64,000 nt of DNA from Alteromonas sp. C1M14 (GTDB taxonomy: Bacteria > Pseudomonadota > Gammaproteobacteria > Enterobacterales > Alteromonadaceae), in contig NZ_JAHKQF010000005.1 of assembly GCF_018860965.1 (NCBI RefSeq), positions 1 through 64,000 of the forward strand, read 5' to 3'. Of this stretch, positions 56,511 through 64,000 are shown piece after piece (the stretch's first letter is position 1; each line of letters opens with the position of its first letter). The position numbers were made by a program, and so were the translations under genes. The notes beneath the pieces are model-generated. The model saw nothing but the letters and a program-made list of their open reading frames with translations, was not told where the DNA came from and ran no database searches.

Positions 56511-56918
56511 ATGCAGTTGTCCCATGAACAGGCGTTTAACCAAGCGCTAATTCGTCTATCTGTATTGTTATATCAGGTAGATGGAAAGGTTACCCTTTCA
56601 GAACAAGATTACCTTGAGGAAATGATTAACGAACTCGACTGGCAGAGTCCGATATGTCGAGAAGCCTTTTTTACTGAAACCATTTATCAGACCCGACAGG
56701 TGTTAGATGCGGGTGAAGAGAAACATTATTTGCACACGTTGCAAAGTGACTTGCAATATAATGCAGACAAAGCATTGGAAGTTGCGATGACCATCACAGG
56801 CGTAGATGGCGAGCGTAGTGAAGAAGAAACCGAACTGCTTTCGTTGTTAACGCACAAGGTGCTAGCCAAAGCACTGGTGAATCGCGCACAGCCTTTATCT
56901 GCTTCAGAACTTAACTAA
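56511..56918 (+). CDS. TerB-like protein
   Basis: A 135-aa soluble helical protein. The paired acidic loops (VDGKVTLSEQDYLEEMI near 24-40 and VDGERSEEETELLSLL near 97-112) resemble the TerB (tellurite-resistance B) metal-binding helical fold. The ATG at 56511 has GGAG 6 bases upstream and is preferred to an ATG 12 bases earlier. It follows the SMC-like operon at 224 bp, same strand. No other ter gene is near. It may act as a calcium-binding or chaperone-like partner, but this is not shown. Confidence 0.7.
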   Translation: MQLSHEQAFNQALIRLSVLLYQVDGKVTLSEQDYLEEMINELDWQSPICREAFFTETIYQTRQVLDAGEEKHYLHTLQSDLQYNADKALEVAMTITGVDGERSEEETELLSLLTHKVLAKALVNRAQPLSASELN

Positions 56919-56929
56919 TTGATATTACT

Positions 56930-56960
56930 CCAGCTCCCTAGGGCCTACCTAGGGAGCTGG
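56930..56960. terminator. Hairpin between the TerB-like gene and the RND pump gene
   Basis: A 13-bp perfect stem (CCAGCTCCCTAGG/CCTAGGGAGCTGG) with a 5-base loop lies between two convergent stop codons. T-runs are poor on both sides, but its stability makes it a likely transcript end. Confidence 0.6.
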
Positions 56961-56980
56961 GTTATTCGTGCATAGCCGAC

Positions 56981-59900
56981 TTAGGCTATTTGCTTGTTGT
57001 CCGCGTCGTTTAACTCTTCTTCTAATCGATTGCTTTCATCAGCACGAGGTTTGGTAAACCGCGCGAGCGCTAAATACAGCACAGGCGTAAGATATAGGGT
57101 AAACACCACCGCAATACCCAGCCCACCGAATACCACCCAACCTATGGCATTACGGGCCTCAGCACCCGCACCAGTGGACAAAATAAGTGGTAGTCCACCT
57201 AATATAGTGGAAACCAAGGTCATCATAATTGGCCGTAAACGAACTTTACCGGCTTCCACGATGGCGTCATAAACCGAATGGCCTTTGTCTCGCAGTTGGT
57301 CGGCAAATTCAATCAATAAAATGGCATTTTTCGCCAATAAGCCAATGAGCATCACAAGCCCGATTTGGGAATACACGTTGATGGTGGTGTTCGTTAAATA
57401 AAGTGCGTAGATAGCAGCAGCAATACCGAAAGGAACGGTCAGCATAACCACAATGGCGCTATTGAGACTTTCAAATTGGGCCGCCAGTACCAATAAAACA
57501 ATGATAAAGGCTAGCACATAGGTCAGTGCTACTTGTTTTGACGTTTCTTCAAACGTCTGGGCTTCGCCTAAAAATACCAGACCAATGCCAGGAGGTAGGT
57601 TGTCGCTGGCCAGTGCCCGAATGTTATCCACCGCTTCGTTGATGGGGAAATCTTCAGGCAGTTCCATTTCTACTTTAATCGCGCGACGTTGAGCTTGGCG
57701 TTCTAGTTCTGCCGCCACACCTTCTTCTGTGATATAAGCAACACTAGAAAGGGGGACAAGAGCGCCGGATGTTGACTTAACATACAGGCTAGTAAGATCA
57801 GAAGGGGCACTGGTATTACGCTCACTAGATTGCAGCATAATAGGAATGGCTTGGTCACCCACGTTTAAGTCGGCAATATCGTCGCCATTAACGGCCGCTC
57901 TTAGGGTCGCGGCGATGTCACTAAGTGGCACCCCAAGCTCTTCTGCTCGTCGTCTGTCAATATTCACCCGCAACTGGGGTTGGGTGGGTTCGTAGCTAAT
58001 GCGAGGGCTACCAAGTTTAGGCATCTGGGTTTCAATGGCAGCGGCAAATTCCACGGCTGCATCGTAAATTTCATCATAACTGCTGCCGGTGAGAGCGACT
58101 TCTAGTCCGCCCCCTTGTCCGCGGAGGTTCAGGCTATTGCCGCCAAACGCGTTTCCTGGCGCACCGGGGATAGCTTGTAACTTGGGACGAATTTGCGACA
58201 CAATATCTTGTAAGGATTGATCCCGCTCATCCCAGTGCTTCAAAGGCACAGTGACAAAGACAATGTTGGGATCCCAGCGACCCACCACGGTATAAATGGA
58301 ATCAACGGTGCCGTTTTCTACAAACGGATAAAGCACTTCTTCCATTTTATGGGCCTGACGATCCATAAAATTCATGCCTGCGCCATCGGGTCCTCGGGCA
58401 AAAATGCGAATGGTGCCCCTGTCTTCACTGGGCAGTAATTCATTGTTAATGTGCTGCGCGGTAAACCAAGCACCGGCTGCGGCAATTAAACTGAGTAAAA
58501 CCACCACCACGCCATGCTTTAACGACCATAATAACGAGCGTTGATAAAGGTGAAGGCACCCATTACCGAAGCGCCCCAAGGTTTTGTTAAACGTACTTTC
58601 TCCCTGTTTTTTCTTTACCGGAAGCCGCGCTGTCAGCGCTGGAACTAGCGACAAGGCCACAAAGGAAGAAATAATCACAGCCCCTGCTAGTACGCCGCCA
58701 AATTCACGGAATAATCGACCTGCTGTGGAAGGTAAAAATGCAATGGGAATAAACACAGAGGCTAAAACCGCGGTGGTTGCCACTACGGCAAAGAAAACTT
58801 CCCTTGTACCGATAACGGCAGCAGCACGGGCTCCTAGTCCCATACCTCGACGACGTTGAATATTTTCTGATACCACAATGGCATCATCGACAATCATGCC
58901 GGTGGCCAGCACCAGCGCCAGTAACGTAAGAATATTCACCGAAAAGCCCAGTAGCCATATCACGCCTAAGGCCCCCGCTAGAGAAACGGGGATGGACAAG
59001 GCCGGAACAATGGTAGCACGCCATGAACCGATGAAAACCAGTAAGGTAAATACCACCAGTATTACGGTAATGCTCAACGAGGTCACCACTTCACTGACAG
59101 AATCACGAATAAATTCTGCATCATCGGCGGTGACCACGATGTTCATATCGGTAAAGCGTTTATTTAAGTCGTTGACCATGGTCATGACTTCATCGGAAAT
59201 TTCAATGGTGTTAGAACTGGCCTGCCGGATGATCCCTAAACCAATTACTGGCTTGCCGTCTAAACGCACAGTACTGGTACTGTCCGCTGGACCAAAATAC
59301 ACGCTGGCCACGTCACGAATTTGAATATCGCCGCTAATCACAATGCTGGCCACATCGTCAGCTGTGACGGAAGTGGCATCGGCGCGCACGATTAAGGATT
59401 GATCCGTAGACTGAATGCTGCCCGCGGGAACATCAAAGGGAGCTAATTCAAGGGCCGTGGCCACGTCTGTCATGGATAAATTAAAACTGGTGAGGCGCAA
59501 AGGATCCACAGAGACCCGTAAGATCCGTGCGCGGTCGCCAACCAATTGTACGTCTGCCACTCCGGGAATACTTAAAAACAGTGGAGCCAGATCTGTATCT
59601 ACCCGTTCAGTTAGGGTTTCCATATCGAGGGTATTACTTGATACGGCAAGGCTAACGACAGCCTGTGCATCATTGTCGGCGCGAATAATGGATACCTGTT
59701 CTACATCTTCAGGAAGTTGACGCTGGACACGACTGACAGACTCGCGGGTTTCATTGGCGGCATCTTCTAAATTGATGCCTGGACGAAATTCAACTCTTAC
59801 TCGGGCAGAGCCTTCTTCACTTTGGGCATAAATATTTTTTACGCCACTGACCCGGGCCACGGCACCTTCAAGGCGACTAGTGACTTCCGAGTCTACGGTT

Positions 59901-60094
59901 TCTGGTGAGCCGCCTGGATATTCGGCCGTTACTGTGACGGTGGGGGTATCTACATCTGGGAGTTCTCTTACTTCAAGACCATTGAGCGCAGCAAAGCCGG
60001 CGATAATAATCAGTAAATTAAGAACAACGATGAGTACCGGACGGCGAATGGAAACCGACGGCAAATCGCCGACTTGCTGAGAATGTTTAACCAT
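56981..60094 (-). CDS. RND efflux transporter permease (HAE1/AcrB family)
   Basis: A 1037-aa inner-membrane proton antiporter with twelve helices and two large periplasmic loops. Visible hallmarks are the N-terminal RRPVLIVVLNLLIIIAG helix, the TM4 proton-relay GMIVDDAIVVSENIQRRRG and the TM10-11 region AIGWVVFGGLG. The ATG at 60094 is preferred (AGGGTG upstream); it overlaps the end of the adaptor gene by 8 bp. The family exports drugs, dyes or detergents through a TolC-type channel, and no outer-membrane channel gene is adjacent. Confidence 0.93.
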   Translation of the reverse strand: MVKHSQQVGDLPSVSIRRPVLIVVLNLLIIIAGFAALNGLEVRELPDVDTPTVTVTAEYPGGSPETVDSEVTSRLEGAVARVSGVKNIYAQSEEGSARVRVEFRPGINLEDAANETRESVSRVQRQLPEDVEQVSIIRADNDAQAVVSLAVSSNTLDMETLTERVDTDLAPLFLSIPGVADVQLVGDRARILRVSVDPLRLTSFNLSMTDVATALELAPFDVPAGSIQSTDQSLIVRADATSVTADDVASIVISGDIQIRDVASVYFGPADSTSTVRLDGKPVIGLGIIRQASSNTIEISDEVMTMVNDLNKRFTDMNIVVTADDAEFIRDSVSEVVTSLSITVILVVFTLLVFIGSWRATIVPALSIPVSLAGALGVIWLLGFSVNILTLLALVLATGMIVDDAIVVSENIQRRRGMGLGARAAAVIGTREVFFAVVATTAVLASVFIPIAFLPSTAGRLFREFGGVLAGAVIISSFVALSLVPALTARLPVKKKQGESTFNKTLGRFGNGCLHLYQRSLLWSLKHGVVVVLLSLIAAAGAWFTAQHINNELLPSEDRGTIRIFARGPDGAGMNFMDRQAHKMEEVLYPFVENGTVDSIYTVVGRWDPNIVFVTVPLKHWDERDQSLQDIVSQIRPKLQAIPGAPGNAFGGNSLNLRGQGGGLEVALTGSSYDEIYDAAVEFAAAIETQMPKLGSPRISYEPTQPQLRVNIDRRRAEELGVPLSDIAATLRAAVNGDDIADLNVGDQAIPIMLQSSERNTSAPSDLTSLYVKSTSGALVPLSSVAYITEEGVAAELERQAQRRAIKVEMELPEDFPINEAVDNIRALASDNLPPGIGLVFLGEAQTFEETSKQVALTYVLAFIIVLLVLAAQFESLNSAIVVMLTVPFGIAAAIYALYLTNTTINVYSQIGLVMLIGLLAKNAILLIEFADQLRDKGHSVYDAIVEAGKVRLRPIMMTLVSTILGGLPLILSTGAGAEARNAIGWVVFGGLGIAVVFTLYLTPVLYLALARFTKPRADESNRLEEELNDADNKQIA

Positions 60095-61133
60095 TTTGTA
60101 CACCCTGAGCAAGTTCGGTGGTTATTTGTTGCCCTTCGCGCAATCGCTGGATGCCCTCGGCTATTAGCATGTCGCCAGGCGCTAGGTCGCCGGAAACCAG
60201 AATTACGCCTCGTAATCGCTGGTGGACATTAACATCTACCCGTTTGGCCTTGTTGTTTTCTGCGATCCATACGTAAGCGCCGGTAGCGCCCCATAGTAAA
60301 GACGCTTCAGGGACCGCAGCAAACTCATTGCCATTAATTGCCAGCTTAACCCTAAAGCTCATGCCCGGGCGAAAATTGTCGCTATTATTGTCTAAAATAG
60401 CGCGAGCCCGTAAGGTACGATCTACTTCACTAATACGGGAGTCAACTTCTGCAATTTTAGCTGGCAGGGTTTTGGTTCTGTTACTCCAGGGCTCTAAGGT
60501 GACGGTGGGTTCATTGAGCAATACATTTAGCGCAGCTTCTGGCGCGCGAAAATCAATAAAGAGTTTGCTTCGGTCATCCAGTGTGGTGATGGCCGTGGTG
60601 GTTGTAATGCGGTCGCCCACTTCCACATCCGTTAAGCCAACCACACCGCTAAATGGGGCCGCGATGGTGCGATCTTCTAAATCTGCTTTTGCTTCTTCTA
60701 GGGTGACTTTGGCGAGGTCACGAGCAGTTTCTGCAAGATCCAGTTCGCTTTGAGGAATCGCGCCTTTTTGACGACTTTCCTGTAAACGCTTGTACGTGCG
60801 CTCTGCATCTAACAGTTGTAGTTCGGCACGGCGTACCGCTACGGCTTGTCTACGATCGTCCAGTTTAACCAGTACCTTACCTTTTTCGACATATTGTCCG
60901 GGTACAAAATTAACCGCTGTTACTTCATCGGCTACCGCCGGGTAAAGCACAATAGAACGCACCGCTTCGGCTGTGCCAACGGCTTCCACATCGCGTTTTT
61001 CGTATTGAAAAACCACTTCGTCTAACACCACTAATTTGGCTTGTTTATCACCAAAGTATTGGGCATTGGAAAGATGGCTGGCTGTCGCAAAAAGCAATCC
61101 TATTGCACAAATTGCTACTGTTTTTAATCGCAT
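60087..61133 (-). CDS. RND pump periplasmic adaptor (membrane fusion protein)
   Basis: A 348-aa exported protein with a signal peptide (about 1-24, ending SNA), a lipoyl/barrel-sandwich domain around a coiled-coil hairpin (about 85-150), a beta barrel (about 190-260) and a C-terminal membrane-proximal domain. It links the RND permease to an outer-membrane channel. It is the first gene of the pump operon and overlaps the permease gene by 8 bp. The ATG at 61133 begins the signal peptide; a GTG five codons upstream lacks a ribosome site. Confidence 0.9.
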   Translation of the reverse strand: MRLKTVAICAIGLLFATASHLSNAQYFGDKQAKLVVLDEVVFQYEKRDVEAVGTAEAVRSIVLYPAVADEVTAVNFVPGQYVEKGKVLVKLDDRRQAVAVRRAELQLLDAERTYKRLQESRQKGAIPQSELDLAETARDLAKVTLEEAKADLEDRTIAAPFSGVVGLTDVEVGDRITTTTAITTLDDRSKLFIDFRAPEAALNVLLNEPTVTLEPWSNRTKTLPAKIAEVDSRISEVDRTLRARAILDNNSDNFRPGMSFRVKLAINGNEFAAVPEASLLWGATGAYVWIAENNKAKRVDVNVHQRLRGVILVSGDLAPGDMLIAEGIQRLREGQQITTELAQGVQNG

Positions 61134-61255
61134 TGTATTGTGTTCCACTGGAGGGGCGTAAATTTATCGTCTTCTATTAAGCTGAAACGTAAAATTTACA
61201 CCGCTATTATTTTATTAACATTATATTTGCCTAAGCCTATACCACCATAGGGGCA

Positions 61256-63013
61256 TCAGGTTAGCAATTGCAGTTCAGCGTACTCACGGTACAGGATATC
61301 GTTTTCCATGAGTTCGTCGTGTTTTCCTGTATTTATAACGTTTCCTTTGTCCAGAACGATTATTCTGTCAACGTGTTTTACCGTTGCCAGTCGATGGGCG
61401 ATGACAATACTGGTTCTACCTTCCATTAATTTATTGAGTGCCTCTTGCACCATTTTTTCACTGCGAGCGTCTAGTGCGCTGGTGGCTTCATCTAACAAAA
61501 GGATAGGGCGATCAGCCAGTAATGCGCGAGCAATAGCGATACGTTGTTTTTGTCCGCCAGACAGTTTAACCCCTCGTTCTCCTAGTTGGGTGTGGTATCC
61601 ATTTTCTAACTCTTCTATGAATTCGTGAGCGAACGCAGATTTTGCGGCTTGTCGCACATCTTCTTCACTGGCGTGATTATTGCCGTAACGAATGTTGTCT
61701 AACACCGAAGCGGCCAATACCACGGGTTCTTGGGTGACGATAGCAATGTGGCTCCGTAAGGTGGTTAATGACAAGTCAGTTACCGGCGTTTGATTTAATA
61801 AAATGGCGCCGGATTGCACATCGTAAAACCGGAGTAAAAGTTGGAATAAGGTGGTTTTGCCCGCGCCACTTGCGCCCACCAAAGCCACCTTCTCTCCTGG
61901 CGCAATGGTCAGTGAGAAGTGCTCAAATAAAGGGGTATGTCCGTAATTAAAGGCGATATCTCGCAGCGTAATTGCCGGAGGGGTTGCGGCTATCTTGTCT
62001 TCATTGATGGGGCCAGGTTTAATATCCGGTTCAGCGGCTAACAATGCTAACAGTCGTTCGCTGGCTCCTACTCCTCGTTGTACTTCACCGATCACTTCGC
62101 TTACCGTGGCAATACTGCCTCCGGCCATCACGGCGTAAAATAGAAATGCGGATAATTCGCCGGCGGTCATGGCACCAGTAAAAACTTGTCTGGCGCCAAA
62201 CCAGGCAATCATCACAATGGCACTTAAACTAAATAACATAATAAGACCAATAAGCAGGGCGCGATAATGGATCCGCTTTTTCGCCGTGGACATGACAGAC
62301 TCCACGCCCTCGATAAAGGCGTTATTTTCTTGCTGTTCGGCGGTAAAGGCTTGTACGGTCATGATTTCATGTAAGGTTTGGTCAATATGGGCACCCAGGT
62401 CGGCGATCCTATCTTGGCTTTTTTTCGCGTACAGTCGCACTTGGGGAGCCAACAGGCGGATCGGAATAAGAATGGTGGGCACGGCAAGCACAACACACAA
62501 GGTTAACGCTGGGCTGGTAAAAACCATTAGTAATAAAGCACCACTTAAGGTGATAACAGAGCGAATAGCCATGGATAAGCTCATGCCCACAACGGTTTGG
62601 ATAACCGTGGTGTCGCTGGTAAAGCGAGATATCACTTCACCGGTGCGTAACTGGGCAAAAAAGGAGGGGGGAAGGGTCAATAGATGTTGAAATACCGAAG
62701 TTCGAATATCAGCACTAATCCGTTCGCCAAGCCAAGTCATTAAATAAAAACGAAAGTAGGTTGCTATGCTAGCAACGGCGGTAATGACCATAACTAAAAT
62801 AACGGCGCGGTTTAGCATGTCTGCGTTGTTGTGTATAAAGCCGTTGTCTACGGCCATTTTAATACCTTGGCCAAGCACTAACCATGCGCCGGCAGCAACC
62901 AACAGGGCGGCAATGGCGCCCACTACTTGCCATGGGTAATGTGCCAGTAATGAACGCACCCAGCGCAGAACGTCACGTGTTGAAATGGTTGGGGATTCGG
63001 TTTCTAAAGACAT
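61256..63013 (-). CDS. ABC exporter, MsbA-like fused permease and ATPase
   Basis: A 585-aa half transporter: six helices in the N-terminal part (about 25-310) and an ATPase domain (about 345-585) with Walker A GASGAGKT near 378, signature LSGGQKQRIAIARAL and Walker B ILLLDEATSALD, followed by the H-loop HRLATVKHVD. It should work as a homodimer or heterodimer exporting a lipid, peptide or drug. The true msbA pairs with lpxK, which is not here, so lipid A is not assumed. It precedes the divergent rpsP operon. Confidence 0.9.
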   Translation of the reverse strand: MSLETESPTISTRDVLRWVRSLLAHYPWQVVGAIAALLVAAGAWLVLGQGIKMAVDNGFIHNNADMLNRAVILVMVITAVASIATYFRFYLMTWLGERISADIRTSVFQHLLTLPPSFFAQLRTGEVISRFTSDTTVIQTVVGMSLSMAIRSVITLSGALLLMVFTSPALTLCVVLAVPTILIPIRLLAPQVRLYAKKSQDRIADLGAHIDQTLHEIMTVQAFTAEQQENNAFIEGVESVMSTAKKRIHYRALLIGLIMLFSLSAIVMIAWFGARQVFTGAMTAGELSAFLFYAVMAGGSIATVSEVIGEVQRGVGASERLLALLAAEPDIKPGPINEDKIAATPPAITLRDIAFNYGHTPLFEHFSLTIAPGEKVALVGASGAGKTTLFQLLLRFYDVQSGAILLNQTPVTDLSLTTLRSHIAIVTQEPVVLAASVLDNIRYGNNHASEEDVRQAAKSAFAHEFIEELENGYHTQLGERGVKLSGGQKQRIAIARALLADRPILLLDEATSALDARSEKMVQEALNKLMEGRTSIVIAHRLATVKHVDRIIVLDKGNVINTGKHDELMENDILYREYAELQLLT

Positions 63014-63162
63014 GCTGTAAATTAGCCTTTTCTATATAATGGTTCGGTTAGCCTTATCTTACGGTAGATACGCTTCTTGGTTCTAAAGATGAGACCATTT
63101 TAATATTGAATCGGATCAAAGCCGTGGGCCTCGTTAATTGATGCCTATTTGGTAATCAAACC

Positions 63163-63190
63163 TTGCAATTCTTATTCTTCTGCGTATAAT
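63163..63190 (+). promoter_or_regulatory. Promoter of the rpsP-rimM operon
   Basis: -35 TTGCAA (63163-63168), 16-bp spacer, perfect -10 TATAAT (63185-63190), then a GC-rich discriminator (TCCGCGGCC), as expected for a growth-rate-controlled ribosomal operon. The leader to rpsP is about 80 bases long. Confidence 0.75.
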
Positions 63191-63278
63191 TCCGCGGCCT
63201 CCTAACTGGCGCCTGTTCGCAGTGTGTTTTGGTAGGGGGTAAAGTTAACAGTATCGCTACAACGAGTTTGAGGCACTT

Positions 63279-63530
63279 ATGGTTACTATTCGTTTACAGC
63301 GTGGTGGCGCGAAAAAGCGTCCATTTTATCAAGTAGTGGTTGCTGACAGCAGCCGTGCAAGAAACGGTCGTTTCATTGAAAACATCGGTTTCTTCAACCC
63401 AACAGCACAAGGTCAAGCAGAACGTCTGCGTTTAGATCTTGAGCGTGTTGAATACTGGGTTGGTGTTGGTGCGAGCTTATCTGAGCGCGTAACTACCCTG
63501 GTAAAAGAAGCTAAAAAAGCGGCAGCGTAA
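63279..63530 (+). CDS. rpsP: 30S ribosomal protein S16
   Basis: An 83-aa basic protein with the family start [20 protein letters not shown] and the following ADSRR-like segment ([20 protein letters not shown]). It binds 16S rRNA early in 30S assembly. The ribosome site GAGG lies about 6 bases upstream. It heads the rpsP-rimM-trmD-rplS operon, of which only the first two genes are within the window. Confidence 0.97.
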   Translation: MVTIRLQRGGAKKRPFYQVVVADSSRARNGRFIENIGFFNPTAQGQAERLRLDLERVEYWVGVGASLSERVTTLVKEAKKAAA

Positions 63531-63556
63531 GCTGTCCATAATTCTGGTAGGTATAG

Positions 63557-64000
63557 ATGAGTCAAGCGTCTGAGAAAGTGATTATTGGCAAAATCGGTGC
63601 TCCTTATGGAGTGAAAGGTTGGGTCAAGATCAACAGCTATACCGATACGCCGGAAGGTATTTTTGGTTATGCACCTTGGCAACTTGGTGATGGCAAAGAA
63701 TACCAAATTGATCAATGGCGCCCGCAGGGTAAAAACCTGGTTGCGAAAATTGAAGGTATCGAGAGTCGAGATGACGCTGAGCGCATCAAGAATCTGGATG
63801 TTTCCATTGACGAAAACCAGTTGCCTGAACTTGAAGAAGGCGAATTTTACTGGCGGGAGCTCACCGGCATGCAAGTGGTAACTACGCAAGGTTACGATTT
63901 GGGTGTGGTGAAAGATGTATTCAACACAGGTGCAAATGACGTTTTGCAGGTCCGCGCCAAGGTGAATGATGCATTTGGTCAGAAAGAAAGATTAATACCC
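63557..64000 (+). CDS. rimM: Ribosome maturation factor RimM (truncated by the window edge)
   Basis: The first 148 residues of RimM, which helps mature the 30S head and binds S19. The N-terminal beta-barrel begins MSQASEKVIIGKIGAPYGVK and carries GWVKINSYTD, followed by the PRC-barrel segment EGEFYWRELTGMQV. The start ATG is 26 bp after the rpsP stop with a GGTAGG ribosome site. The 3' end lies outside the window, not broken by mutation. Confidence 0.95.
   Translation, partial: MSQASEKVIIGKIGAPYGVKGWVKINSYTDTPEGIFGYAPWQLGDGKEYQIDQWRPQGKNLVAKIEGIESRDDAERIKNLDVSIDENQLPELEEGEFYWRELTGMQVVTTQGYDLGVVKDVFNTGANDVLQVRAKVNDAFGQKERLIP

Noticed and set aside
58584..59324. Long plus-strand frames inside the RND permease gene
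   Set aside because: They are antisense to a conserved pump and have Ser/Thr-rich shadow composition.

Overview
The window looks like core chromosome of a marine gammaproteobacterium of the Alteromonadales (Alteromonas/Aestuariibacter-like). The basis is moderate GC, close E. coli-like versions of UvrB, QueC/QueE, AsnB, CysDNC, FadI/FadJ, Ffh and RpsP, and a set of families common in that order: DUF3025, a Yip1-family protein, an ECF sigma factor with DUF3379, DUF885 and M28 lipoproteins, a long propeller-PAS-GGDEF-EAL protein and an insulinase-like M16 protease. I see no insertion sequence, prophage, CRISPR array or rRNA. The genus is an inference.

Layout, left to right. 1-1042: 5' end of a tRNA gene on the minus strand with a strong promoter, then about 1 kb of AT-rich DNA without genes but with a palindromic DnaA-box pair. 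1043-7933: MATE exporter overlapping uvrB, a LysR regulator, the queuosine genes queC and queE (divergent) and a periplasmic binding protein. 8006-15579: asnB, an M28 lipoprotein peptidase, DUF3025, a Yip1-family protein and a NatAB-type ABC exporter. 15615-21070: a minus-strand sulfate-assimilation operon cysD-cysC-cysQ-cysN-SLC13 permease. 21307-26196: putP, an ECF sigma/anti-sigma pair and a DUF885 lipoprotein. 26244-33397: a six-gene MoxR/Bat operon. 33842-37311: fadI-fadJ behind a FadR-like operator. 37461-48774: small membrane and secreted proteins, a 1505-aa c-di-GMP enzyme with a sensor propeller, an M16 protease, sixA, a CorB-like protein and YpjD. 49084-56918: ffh, then a three-gene SMC-like operon and a TerB-like gene. 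56981-63013: an RND pump with adaptor and an ABC exporter. 63279-64000: rpsP and the start of rimM.

The most notable system is the operon at 50757-56286. It encodes a MukB/JetC-like SMC ATPase, a small MukE/JetB-like subunit and a MukF/JetA-like kleisin candidate, joined by 4-bp start/stop overlaps. The order (SMC, small, kleisin) is the reverse of mukFEB and jetABC, and no JetD/MksG-type nuclease gene lies next to it. It could be this lineage's chromosome condensin or an unusual plasmid-defence complex.

Other groups show functional logic: sulfate uptake, activation and PAP recycling share one transcription unit; AAA ATPase, DUF58 and von Willebrand proteins form a membrane complex; beta-oxidation genes sit behind a fatty-acid-responsive operator. 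All functions come from recognising families by eye. No database search was run.
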